Source: Candidatus Omnitrophota bacterium
GTDB taxonomy: Bacteria > Omnitrophota > Gorgyraeia > Gygaellales > Profunditerraquicolaceae
NCBI GenBank assembly: GCA_030691865.1
Contig: JAUYDL010000068.1
Span: forward strand, 1 to 6,863
Length of the DNA: 6,863 nt
Reading direction: 5' to 3'
Below the pieces are notes generated by a model that was not told the origin of the DNA, ran no database searches, and saw only the letters and a program-made list of their open reading frames with translations. Of the stretch, positions 1-6,005 are shown piece by piece. How positions within the stretch are numbered: position 1 is the stretch's first letter; each line of letters starts with the position of its first letter. The translations under genes were made by a program, and so were the position numbers.

Positions 1-325
1 GTTTAAAGGAAAACGGGGACGGTTCTATTTTTCTGGAACTAGAATCGAGAAAAGTAGAACCGTCCCCTTTATTTTTTTTTGGCTCCTTAGATAAAGCAGG
101 CATAACATTAATCGGCCTGCCTAAAATCTCTTTGCCCTGCAACTGAGCAATCGCAGCAAGCGCCTCCTGCTCATCAGGCATCTGGACGAACCCAAACCCC
201 CGGGATTTTTTGCCTTTTTTCTCCATCACAATGGCCACAGAAGTAACGACGCCAAAAGCCATAAAAACCCTCTTGACATCTATTTCTTTGGCTTCAAAAG
301 ATAAATTACCTACGAATATGTTCAT
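1..325 (-). CDS. RRM-domain RNA-binding protein, 3' end beyond window
   Basis: This is a small single-RRM protein of the bacterial glycine-rich RNA-binding type, expected to bind single-stranded RNA in the cytosol. The frame starts at ATG 323-325 and gives 108 codons without a stop, so the C terminus lies outside the window. RNP2 is IFVGNL (residues 3-8) and RNP1 is RGFGFVQM (42-49), both with the aromatic residues that stack on RNA bases. The last strand, RPINVMPAL (70-78), completes the roughly 80-residue fold. A strong Shine-Dalgarno, AGGGGG, lies 5 bases upstream of the ATG. From residue 87 onward the protein is encoded by an inverted-repeat element (GDGSTFL...RKIEPSPF), so the tail is probably not part of the ancestral protein. 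Homologues often have basic or glycine-rich tails; this one begins KEPKKNK. The domain call is secure. The RNA target, role and true C terminus are unknown. Confidence 0.9.
   Translation of the reverse strand, partial: MNIFVGNLSFEAKEIDVKRVFMAFGVVTSVAIVMEKKGKKSRGFGFVQMPDEQEALAAIAQLQGKEILGRPINVMPALSKEPKKNKGDGSTFLDSSSRKIEPSPFSFK
15..67. repeat. REP-like inverted repeat, copy 1 (inside RRM reading frame)
   Basis: The left arm ggggacggttctatttttct (15-34) and right arm agaaaagtagaaccgtcccc (48-67) pair over 20 bases with one mismatch (T28 against G54, a G-U wobble in a plus-strand RNA). The loop is 13 bases. The same arms recur at 2391-2467 and 2788-2828. On the plus strand the hairpin is followed by TTTA and nine T residues (72-80), which looks like an intrinsic terminator for any plus-strand transcript entering from the left. 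On the minus strand the element is read as codons 87-104 of the RRM gene. REP/REPIN identity is an inference from structure and dispersion. Confidence 0.85.
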
Positions 326-389
326 CTAATCCCCCTGATTGCATTACTTATTACAAACGCGCGCTTTCTAATTCTCGACGCTACAACAT

Positions 390-418
390 ACTATAACATA
401 ACCACCTTATTAAGGTAA
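390..418 (-). promoter_or_regulatory. possible promoter and palindrome upstream of the RRM gene
   Basis: Read on the minus strand, TTACCT (413-418) and TATAGT (390-395) are separated by 17 bases and could serve as -35 and -10 boxes; the -35 is a poor match. A 13-base palindrome with arms accTTA/TAAggt and a one-base centre lies at 404-416, overlapping the -35, where a repressor could act. The stretch 381-400 is a 10-base tandem direct repeat (ctacaacata, ctataacata; 9 of 10 identical). Apart from these and the RRM ribosome binding site, nothing else is seen in the 326-421 gap. Confidence 0.28.
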
Positions 419-421
419 TTC

Positions 422-1333
422 CTAGTCATATTTTTCCCGCCATGAGACTATAGACTTAGTGGCTACTCCATTCAAAGCACTGGCAATGTTGGCGAAATTA
501 TACGTTATTAAAGAACTTCCGGTTAAATCCGCGCCTATTGCTGCGCTGCTCTCCACGAATACGGTACCATAAACAGTAGAGTTACCCAATGTCTGTAATT
601 GTCCGACAATATAAAGTATGCCATTAAAACCATCAGCGGGAACTCCATTAACTTTAAAGTTACCATTTATTATAACAATACCGCTGCCATTTAAATGCTG
701 TATATCCAGCGTTTCGCCTGGAGTTACATCCACCCAAGTTACTCCACTGGCATTTATTGTATTGCCAAAGCTACCGCTCAGATAAGTTCCTTGCGCCTGA
801 GATATTGCTTTCATTTCAGCTTTGCTAATACCAAAAAGATTACTAAAAATCTGGGTCGAACCTGTTTTAGCAATATTATCAGGATTTTCCGGATTCTTAA
901 TACACTTAGCTTTATAATCCAGGTCATTACTTGTCGTCTCAACGCCAAATTGGAATTGTGAAGCATTCGGCGGATTCAACTTCATTGTAACATTTACTTT
1001 ACGCTTTATGTCTCCACTTAGTGAAGTCACGGTGCCGGTAGAAACTATATTATAACAGTCTGTTGTTCCTACGACCAGAATTGGCGCATCAACTATATAT
1101 TTATAATGAAAATTACCGTCAAAGCTAATATCACTAAGAGCAGCGGGCGGTCCTGGAATACTTTTTACTCTGGCAATTCCTGCCTCAGCTAACCAAAAGG
1201 CACGCGTAGAATCCGCGTATCTAGTGGCAAGCTGATTTTCGCTGATACTCTGTAAATAAAAAGCTGCCACTAAAATAGATGAAACCATAATCACTAAAAG
1301 TGAAAAGATTAAAATTGCACCTCGCTTATTCAT
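422..1333 (-). CDS. PilX/GspK-like minor pilin (type IV pilus or pseudopilus tip)
   Basis: This is a 303-residue protein with a class III (prepilin) N terminus: KRG at 3-5, then a hydrophobic helix AILIFSLLVIMVSSILVAAF (6-25). Cleavage is expected after G5. The usual Glu at mature position +5 is replaced by Phe (F10), as is common in PilX/GspK-type tip subunits. The segment RAFWLAEAGIARV (44-56) matches the conserved AEAG motif of the PilX N-terminal family. Residues 215-270 contain short Gly/Asn-punctuated strands (GSGIVIINGNFKVNG, GILYIVGQLQTLG, GTVFVESSAAIG), suggesting a small beta-solenoid-like exposed domain. It begins 12 bases after the preceding pilin-like gene, with AGGA about 6 bases before the ATG, and is last in the cluster. 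The family call is firm. Whether it serves a type IV pilus or a type II secretion system cannot be decided here. Confidence 0.82.
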   Translation of the reverse strand: MNKRGAILIFSLLVIMVSSILVAAFYLQSISENQLATRYADSTRAFWLAEAGIARVKSIPGPPAALSDISFDGNFHYKYIVDAPILVVGTTDCYNIVSTGTVTSLSGDIKRKVNVTMKLNPPNASQFQFGVETTSNDLDYKAKCIKNPENPDNIAKTGSTQIFSNLFGISKAEMKAISQAQGTYLSGSFGNTINASGVTWVDVTPGETLDIQHLNGSGIVIINGNFKVNGVPADGFNGILYIVGQLQTLGNSTVYGTVFVESSAAIGADLTGSSLITYNFANIASALNGVATKSIVSWREKYD

Positions 1334-1345
1334 TCTTATTCCTAT

Positions 1346-1948
1346 TTAGTTTCTTCTTATACAAACTTCTTCTTGTAAAATATAAGCAACATTAACGGTC
1401 GTTAATGGTAACTTAACTTCTTTTTTGCCTATAAGTTCAATAACTAAGTTTCCCTCACCAATGAGCGACCCGGGAATTAACGGCTCAATGTTTCCATCCA
1501 ATTGCCGGGTTTTAAATATCGGTTGATCAAGATTGGCAATATTATTAAATACCCAGCTCCCGGGACTCTTGCCGGGGTCAGTGCGTGTAATCGTTTTTGA
1601 ATCAGGATTATAGGTATATTCGATAAAATTACCGAAATCCGGGGATGGAACGCCAGCCTTAACAGAATACTCTATAACTTTCTGAAATTTAATATTCTTG
1701 CTAGGATTCAGAGGTAAATTGTTGGTAATGCTGGCGGTGGTTGTCTGCCGCAAATCATTAACGATCCAATCCATAGCCCGCCTAACCTCTGACTGTACTT
1801 CTACCTTACCAATGCTAACCAAACGTGAAGATTCTGCTGAATTAAAAAGATAAAAAAAACCGCCTGTAATCAAGCTTATGAGCGAAATTGTTAATAGCAC
1901 CTCAATAAGAGTAAAACCTCTTACATTATCCGGAAAAGTAAGTCGCAA
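1346..1948 (-). CDS. PilW/GspJ-like minor pilin, TTG start
   Basis: This is a 200-residue prepilin-like protein with the N-methylation motif RG|FTLIEVLLTISLISL: cleavage after G11, mature Phe+1 and the conserved Glu at +5 (E16), followed by one hydrophobic helix to about residue 36. The globular part carries EVRRAMDWIVNDLRQTTTASI (54-74), typical of PilW/GspJ minor subunits (a variant of the R-x-a-l-d-x-i-x-x-D-L-R-x-A pattern), then a beta-rich C-terminal region ending near a single Cys (C196). The start is TTG at 1946-1948, chosen because GGGAG (1957-1961) lies 8 bases upstream and no in-frame ATG gives a complete signal. It overlaps the upstream pilin gene by 23 bases, implying translational coupling. 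It is probably exported by Sec and processed by a prepilin peptidase encoded elsewhere. Assignment to PilW versus GspJ is uncertain. Confidence 0.8.
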   Translation of the reverse strand: MRLTFPDNVRGFTLIEVLLTISLISLITGGFFYLFNSAESSRLVSIGKVEVQSEVRRAMDWIVNDLRQTTTASITNNLPLNPSKNIKFQKVIEYSVKAGVPSPDFGNFIEYTYNPDSKTITRTDPGKSPGSWVFNNIANLDQPIFKTRQLDGNIEPLIPGSLIGEGNLVIELIGKKEVKLPLTTVNVAYILQEEVCIRRN

Positions 1949-2309
1949 GAGAATAACTCCCTTCCTGTTGTTTTTCTTGCCAAGTTATATTTATAGTTAC
2001 CTTGCTATAACCGCCCATATCAGTTTTTTCAATAGCAGGAGTAAAAACTACTGTTTCATAAGAGTTAGTAATTGAGGGCGGCGTATAGGAGAAATTAGCT
2101 CCATAGATGTCTGTATTGTAATCTAACTCTCTAACCTGCTCTAATACATATTGAGCATAATTTACTGCAGTGGTCAAGTGATTGCTTGAGTCATTCAAAA
2201 ACATAGAACCCAGAAACCCTGATAATAAAGCTAGGCTGCTTACCAGTAGAATCGCCACAGCCACCATCAGCTCAATTAAAGTAAAACCTTTTTTAGATCT
2301 CCATTTCAT
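1926..2309 (-). CDS. PilV/GspI-like minor pilin
   Basis: This is a 127-residue prepilin-like protein with a textbook class III signal: basic leader MKWRSKKG, cleavage after G8, then FTLIELMVAVAILLVSSLAL with Glu at mature +5 (E13). The helix continues into TTAVNYAQYVLEQVRELDY (46-64), which resembles the AxxxAqxxxExir stretch of PilV/GspI subunits. The short C-terminal region ends in a beta-strand pattern, YSKVTINITWQEK (101-113), common to this group. It is the first gene of the pilin cluster, with AGG about 8 bases before ATG 2307-2309, and its 3' end overlaps the next gene by 23 bases. It would be an inner-membrane prepilin that helps prime or cap a pilus or pseudopilus. The short length fits PilV/GspI. 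The exact system is not determinable from the window. Confidence 0.82.
   Translation of the reverse strand: MKWRSKKGFTLIELMVAVAILLVSSLALLSGFLGSMFLNDSSNHLTTAVNYAQYVLEQVRELDYNTDIYGANFSYTPPSITNSYETVVFTPAIEKTDMGGYSKVTINITWQEKQQEGSYSLATYFSG
1957..1961 (-). promoter_or_regulatory. ribosome binding site supporting the TTG start of the PilW-like gene
   Basis: On the minus strand GGGAG sits 8 bases before TTG 1946-1948, inside the end of the preceding pilin gene. It is the reason for choosing this non-ATG start, which also leaves a normal-length leader before the prepilin cleavage site. Confidence 0.6.
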
Positions 2310-2355
2310 TTTTAACCTACTTCCTAAGAAACAATACCTATCTGCCTGTATTTAA

Positions 2356-2383
2356 AGTATACCTTAAAAACAGAAAAAATAAA
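2356..2383 (-). promoter_or_regulatory. possible promoter of the minor-pilin cluster
   Basis: In minus-strand reading, TATACT (2356-2361) is a good -10 box and TTTATT (2378-2383) a weak -35 with a 16-base spacer. It lies about 47 bases upstream of the first pilin start and just beyond the inverted repeat that ends the efflux operon, a sensible place for a new transcription start. The AT-rich surroundings make chance matches likely. Confidence 0.33.
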
Positions 2384-2443
2384 GAATAAAGGGGACGGTT
2401 CTATTTTTCTAGCATTAGACTCAAGAAAAATAGAACCATCCCC
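2366..2443 (-). terminator. possible intrinsic terminator of the efflux operon, built from repeat copy 2
   Basis: In the minus-strand transcript the arms of repeat copy 2 fold into a 20-base-pair stem in which the only imperfect pair is a U-G wobble. The stem is followed by a U-rich tract (TTTATTCTTTATTTTTTCTG and further T residues, 2366-2390). It lies about 30 bases after the stop codon of the PII-like gene and before the putative pilin promoter. The structure is visible; terminator function is inferred. Confidence 0.4.
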
Positions 2444-2467
2444 TTCGGGAAAAATAGAACCATCCCC
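2391..2467. repeat. REP-like inverted repeat, copy 2, with duplicated arm
   Basis: The left arm ggggacggttctatttttct (2391-2410) pairs with agaaaaatagaaccatcccc (2424-2443) across a 13-base loop. A second right arm follows: the 21 bases at 2425-2445 recur exactly at 2449-2469, giving a direct repeat with a 24-base period. The right arms carry ccatcccc instead of ccgtcccc. This breaks a pair on the plus strand but leaves a U-G wobble in the minus-strand RNA, the direction in which the neighbours are transcribed. The element starts 6 bases after the stop codon of the PII-like gene. Confidence 0.88.
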
Positions 2468-2473
2468 TTTATT

Positions 2474-2764
2474 TTAAGTCAGCTCTTCCAGCGGCATAAG
2501 AAAAGCTTTTATCCCTTCAACCCCTAAACTCTTGCGCAGCTGTTTAACCGCAGCAATTATTTTCTTACCCACTGCTTCTTCGCAGGCAACATACAGAATA
2601 TTATTCCTCCCCGGCCAGATATCCGTGCCTAAATGCGTACCGCTGGATGTGCCGCAGCCAAAAACTCCGGTAATCTTAGTATAATTTTTCATCGAACAAC
2701 TCTCTAAAATTTCCATAACCTCATTATCTAACGCCTCATTATAAACTAACATGATCATCTTCAT
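2474..2764 (-). CDS. PII-like transporter-associated protein (PG0541-like)
   Basis: This is a 96-residue cytosolic protein without signal or membrane segment. The order of predicted elements (strand MKMIMLVYNE, helix 11-23, strands around YTKITGVFGCG and NNILYVAC, helix 63-80, strand GIKAFLMPLEEL) fits a PII/ferredoxin-like fold. The central GTSSGTHLGTDIWPGRNN (38-55) replaces the PII T-loop and resembles the small PG0541-type proteins encoded beside RND pumps. ATG 2762-2764 is chosen for the GAGGTG 8 bases upstream; Met3 and Met5 are less well placed. It follows the permease after 70 bases occupied by an inverted repeat. By analogy with PII proteins it could bind a small ligand or ion and modulate the pump, but no ligand residues can be assigned. 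The fold and transporter association are fairly likely; the function is open. Confidence 0.72.
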   Translation of the reverse strand: MKMIMLVYNEALDNEVMEILESCSMKNYTKITGVFGCGTSSGTHLGTDIWPGRNNILYVACEEAVGKKIIAAVKQLRKSLGVEGIKAFLMPLEELT

Positions 2765-2772
2765 TTTTTATT

Positions 2773-2778
2773 CACCTC
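2773..2778 (-). promoter_or_regulatory. ribosome binding site of the PII-like gene
   Basis: GAGGTG on the minus strand lies 8 bases before ATG 2762-2764 and immediately downstream of repeat copy 3. The gene therefore has its own translation signal despite the hairpin between it and the permease. Confidence 0.6.
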
Positions 2779-2787
2779 TAAAATAAA

Positions 2788-2828
2788 GGGGACGGTTCTA
2801 TTTTTCGTATTAAAATAGAACCATCCCC
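2788..2828. repeat. REP-like inverted repeat, copy 3 (between permease and PII-like gene)
   Basis: The left arm ggggacggttctatttt (2788-2804) pairs with aaaatagaaccatcccc (2812-2828) around a 7-base loop, shorter than in the other copies. The right arm shares the ccatcccc variant with copy 2, again giving a U-G wobble on the minus-strand RNA. It begins six bases beyond the permease stop codon in transcription order. The following TTTATTTT could give partial termination, or the stem could protect the upstream mRNA from 3' decay. Both roles are inferred. Confidence 0.85.
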
Positions 2829-2834
2829 TAGTTT

Positions 2835-5800
2835 TCAAACTGACCTCCTATGAAACACTGCATAAAGCGTTGGGACAAATAATAAAGTAACCAAGGTTGA
2901 AACAGTCAGGCCCCCAATCATCGTAATACCTAAAGGCTGCCAGATCTCAGAGCCTTCACCGCGGGAAAGCGCCAAAGGCAGAAGGCCGGCAATGGCAGTA
3001 ACTGTGGTCATCAGTATCGGACGTAGACGATTGCTTCCTGCTGTGGTTACCGCTTCCTGCATAGAAAATCCCCGCGCCCGCAGCATAATAATGTAACTCA
3101 CTAAGACGATGGCATTATTCACTACTATACCCATCAGCATGACAACCCCTAAGAAAGTGTTGATGCTTAAGGTAGTCCCGGTTAAAACAAAACCTAAGAT
3201 AACGCCGATAAAAGTAAAAGGTATGGCAAACATGATGATAAAAGGATCCAGCAGCGATTCAAACTGCGCCGCCATAACCATATATACCAGCCCAATACCC
3301 AGAATAAGCAGAAGTGTCAGGTCCCCAAAAGCTTTTCTCTGCTCCTCCGCTTCCCCGCCTATATTTATAGTAACACCTGCCGGCAACGCAAGCTTGCTGA
3401 TTTGGCTGTTTAAATCCTCTACGATCTTTCCGGAAGACCGCTTATAGGCATTACACTGGACCCTCACCATTCTTTCCCGGTTCTTACGTTCGATTCTATC
3501 CGGGCCGCTGGTCTCATAAATCTTGGCGATATTACTAAGCTTGATCTGATTCTTGTTGATTCCTTGCCTGCCGGCTAAAGCCTTCGACCCCGAAGAAGAA
3601 ATATTCTCAGCTGACAGCGGCGCCATGATCGTTAAGTTCTCTATGTCTTCCAATTTTGTGCGCGAGGATTCTTCAAGCCTTACATAAATATCATAACTCT
3701 CGCCTTTTTCGCGGTATTTTGTCGCAGTCGTTCCTTGAATAAAAGCCTTTAAAGTTGAGGCAATCGTATTCATATCCAGCCCAAGGCTAGTTGCCTTCTC
3801 CCTGTCCACATCAATCTTTAACTCCGGGCTGTTTGCTTCCCTTGAGATGCTGACATCTACAGCCCCGGGGATCTTTTCCATAATTGCCTTGATTTTCTGC
3901 GCCAAGGCATTGGTTTCTGCAAAAGAATTCCCGATTATTTCCAGCTGCACAGCCTTGCTGCCTCCTCCGGTAATCAGGTTGCCCAGAGGATTTCCCGTAG
4001 AAATATCCGTCCTTAATACTCCGGGAATAAGCTTGATCTTATTCCTTACTGCCTGGCCCACTTCTTTCACTGCACGCTTTCTCTGATCTTTAGGAACAAG
4101 TTTTGCTCCGGCGGAAATTATATGTGTACCGCTAGATCCGCCAATCATCCTGCCAACTCCGCTAACCTGTCCTACCCTGGCATAATAAAATTTTGCTTCC
4201 GGGACATTTTTATCAAAGATCTCCTCAACCCTTTTAGCCACTTTATCCGATTCCTCTATGCGTGTTCCAATCGGTAAATTAATGGTAATACGTAAATCTC
4301 CGGAATCCTGCTCAGGCATAAATTCATTACCCACAAACGGCAGAAGAAGCAGGCTTAAAATAAAAACAACAACAAATCCTATTAAAATTAATTTTTTATG
4401 CTTTAAAGAAAATCCCAGGGCCCGGCCGTAAAAACTTTCCCAGCTCTTAAACCATTTCTCTGAAATTGCGTAAAATTTAAGAAAAAAATTCGGCTTATTA
4501 TTATTATTTTTATTTTTATTATTGAAATGCAGCCATTGAGCGCAAAGCATAGGAGTAAAGGTGGTAGCGGTAAATAAAGAAGCAGTCAAAGTCACGATAA
4601 TAATTATTGCCAGGCCGCTGAAAATTACCCCCACTACTCCCGGGATAAATAACAACGGCATAAATACTACTACCGTAGTCAGAGTTGATGCTGTTACAGC
4701 CAGGAACATCTCTGAAGTTCCAAAGATAGCCGCCTCCGAAGGCCGGTTGCCCTTCTCCAACCTCCTGAAAACATTATCCACGATTACAATTGCGTTATCT
4801 ACTACCATCCCGGTAGCAATCGCTAAAGAAGATAAGCTAATGGTATTAATCGTGCCTTTACTTAAAAATAAATAAATAAAAGCGATCAGAAGAGAAAAAG
4901 GAATGGTTAAAGCGACAATCAAACTTGGCGCAAAAGACCTGAAGAAAAACCAAGCCACCATAATTACCAGGATTATACCCAGCCATACCGAAGATTTTAA
5001 GGAATTCAATGAATTAATAATGTCCTGGGAGGTGTCAAATATGGTATTGACCTTAACATCCGGCGGCAAAGTTTTGACCAACTCCGCCATTCTTTTCTTC
5101 ACTTTACCGGCAACTTCTACGGAATTCGTCCCGCTCTGTTTTTGGATCATCACCATGATTCCCGGTTGTTTATTAATGCGCACTAAACTGGTGACTTCTT
5201 TAAAACTATCCTCTATCCGGGCGACATCCCTTAAATATATGGGCTTCCCATTACGTTTACCCAAAATTAAAAGATTGATCTCTTCGGGACGGGCAAATTC
5301 TCCCGGAAGGCGTATAAGATAATCGGTAAGCCCGGTTTTTAAGCTCCCCACCGGCTGAGTAATATTTTCCTGTTTTAATTTGTTCTGTATATCCAGAACG
5401 GAAAATCCATAGCCTTCTAAACGCTGCCGGTCAATCCAGATATTGATCTGGCGCTGCAAGCCGCCGCCCTGGATCTGAACCGTGCCTACCCCCGGTAGCT
5501 GCCTTAGGGCATCTCCGATCCTTTTGTCGACTAAATCGTAAAGGCCCGGGTAGGTCTGTTGAGCAGTTATGCCAAAAAAGATTATCGGGATATTGGCGGT
5601 ATTGAATTTGAAGATAAAAGGATTGTCCATCTCATCCGGAATATCCGGAAGAAAACGCTTGGCTAATTCGATGCGGTCGCGAATATCATTGGAAGCCTCG
5701 TCAAGATTTGTGCCCCAGATAAACTTTAGAGTAATTACAGAGCTGCCCTCCGAAGAATTTGAGGTAATCTTCTCTAAACCCGGAGTTGTCCCTAACTGGT

Positions 5801-6005
5801 TCTCCAGCTCCTCGGTTACATTTACTTCTACATCCTCGGAGCCTGCCCCGGGATAAGAAGAAATCACGGTTATAGAAGGCGGCTCAATCTCTGGCATCAT
5901 ATCTATCCCCAAACGGCTTAGAGAATAAAGAGCCAAAATAATGATGGCTGAAAAAATCATCAAGTTGGTAACTGGTTTCTTTACTCCAAATTCAGGTAAA
6001 CTCAT
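2835..6005 (-). CDS. RND efflux transporter permease (HAE/AcrB-like)
   Basis: This is a full-length 1056-residue inner-membrane RND pump, driven by the proton or ion gradient. Layout: TM1 at about 13-30; first periplasmic porter half (SSYPGAGSEDVEVNVTEELE at 49-68, LPGVGTVQIQGG at 170-181); TM2-TM6 at about 338-490; cytoplasmic linker; TM7 at about 539-556; second porter half; TM8-TM12 at about 893-1050. TM4 carries GMVVDNAIVIVDN: D403 matches AcrB Asp407, but Asp408 is Asn (N404). TM10 has GIVVNNAIVLV with Asn (N963) at the AcrB Lys940 position. SNRLRPILMT in TM11 keeps the conserved Arg. These patterns fit the HAE-type drug/solute branch rather than CusA-type metal pumps. An Asn-rich stretch fills the central loop, and an extra Ser/Gly-rich segment lies at 797-820. 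The start overlaps the adaptor stop (ATGA), with GGAGG 10 bases upstream. The substrate is unknown. Confidence 0.95.
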   Translation of the reverse strand: MSLPEFGVKKPVTNLMIFSAIIILALYSLSRLGIDMMPEIEPPSITVISSYPGAGSEDVEVNVTEELENQLGTTPGLEKITSNSSEGSSVITLKFIWGTNLDEASNDIRDRIELAKRFLPDIPDEMDNPFIFKFNTANIPIIFFGITAQQTYPGLYDLVDKRIGDALRQLPGVGTVQIQGGGLQRQINIWIDRQRLEGYGFSVLDIQNKLKQENITQPVGSLKTGLTDYLIRLPGEFARPEEINLLILGKRNGKPIYLRDVARIEDSFKEVTSLVRINKQPGIMVMIQKQSGTNSVEVAGKVKKRMAELVKTLPPDVKVNTIFDTSQDIINSLNSLKSSVWLGIILVIMVAWFFFRSFAPSLIVALTIPFSLLIAFIYLFLSKGTINTISLSSLAIATGMVVDNAIVIVDNVFRRLEKGNRPSEAAIFGTSEMFLAVTASTLTTVVVFMPLLFIPGVVGVIFSGLAIIIIVTLTASLFTATTFTPMLCAQWLHFNNKNKNNNNKPNFFLKFYAISEKWFKSWESFYGRALGFSLKHKKLILIGFVVVFILSLLLLPFVGNEFMPEQDSGDLRITINLPIGTRIEESDKVAKRVEEIFDKNVPEAKFYYARVGQVSGVGRMIGGSSGTHIISAGAKLVPKDQRKRAVKEVGQAVRNKIKLIPGVLRTDISTGNPLGNLITGGGSKAVQLEIIGNSFAETNALAQKIKAIMEKIPGAVDVSISREANSPELKIDVDREKATSLGLDMNTIASTLKAFIQGTTATKYREKGESYDIYVRLEESSRTKLEDIENLTIMAPLSAENISSSGSKALAGRQGINKNQIKLSNIAKIYETSGPDRIERKNRERMVRVQCNAYKRSSGKIVEDLNSQISKLALPAGVTINIGGEAEEQRKAFGDLTLLLILGIGLVYMVMAAQFESLLDPFIIMFAIPFTFIGVILGFVLTGTTLSINTFLGVVMLMGIVVNNAIVLVSYIIMLRARGFSMQEAVTTAGSNRLRPILMTTVTAIAGLLPLALSRGEGSEIWQPLGITMIGGLTVSTLVTLLFVPTLYAVFHRRSV

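Noticed and set aside
404..416. Terminator for the pilin cluster
   Set aside because: The palindrome has a one-base centre and no following U tract, so it cannot form a normal terminator hairpin. It fits an operator better.
2788..2828. Strict terminator separating the permease from the PII-like gene
   Set aside because: The stem is real, but the downstream T tract is short and broken by A, and the PII-like gene follows closely without an obvious promoter. Partial attenuation or mRNA protection is at least as likely.
15..2828. CRISPR array
   Set aside because: The repeats are inverted-repeat elements scattered over kilobases without regular spacers, and no cas genes are present.
695..5856. 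Several plus-strand open frames of 65-139 codons
   Set aside because: All lie opposite strong minus-strand genes, their translations show no recognisable domain and they lack good ribosome binding sites. They are shadows of the real genes.
2835..6005. CusA/CzcA-type metal efflux pump
   Set aside because: The TM4 motif GMVVDNAIVIVDN and TM10 GIVVNNAIVLV match the HAE branch, and no methionine relay is apparent. The PII-like neighbour alone does not justify a metal assignment.
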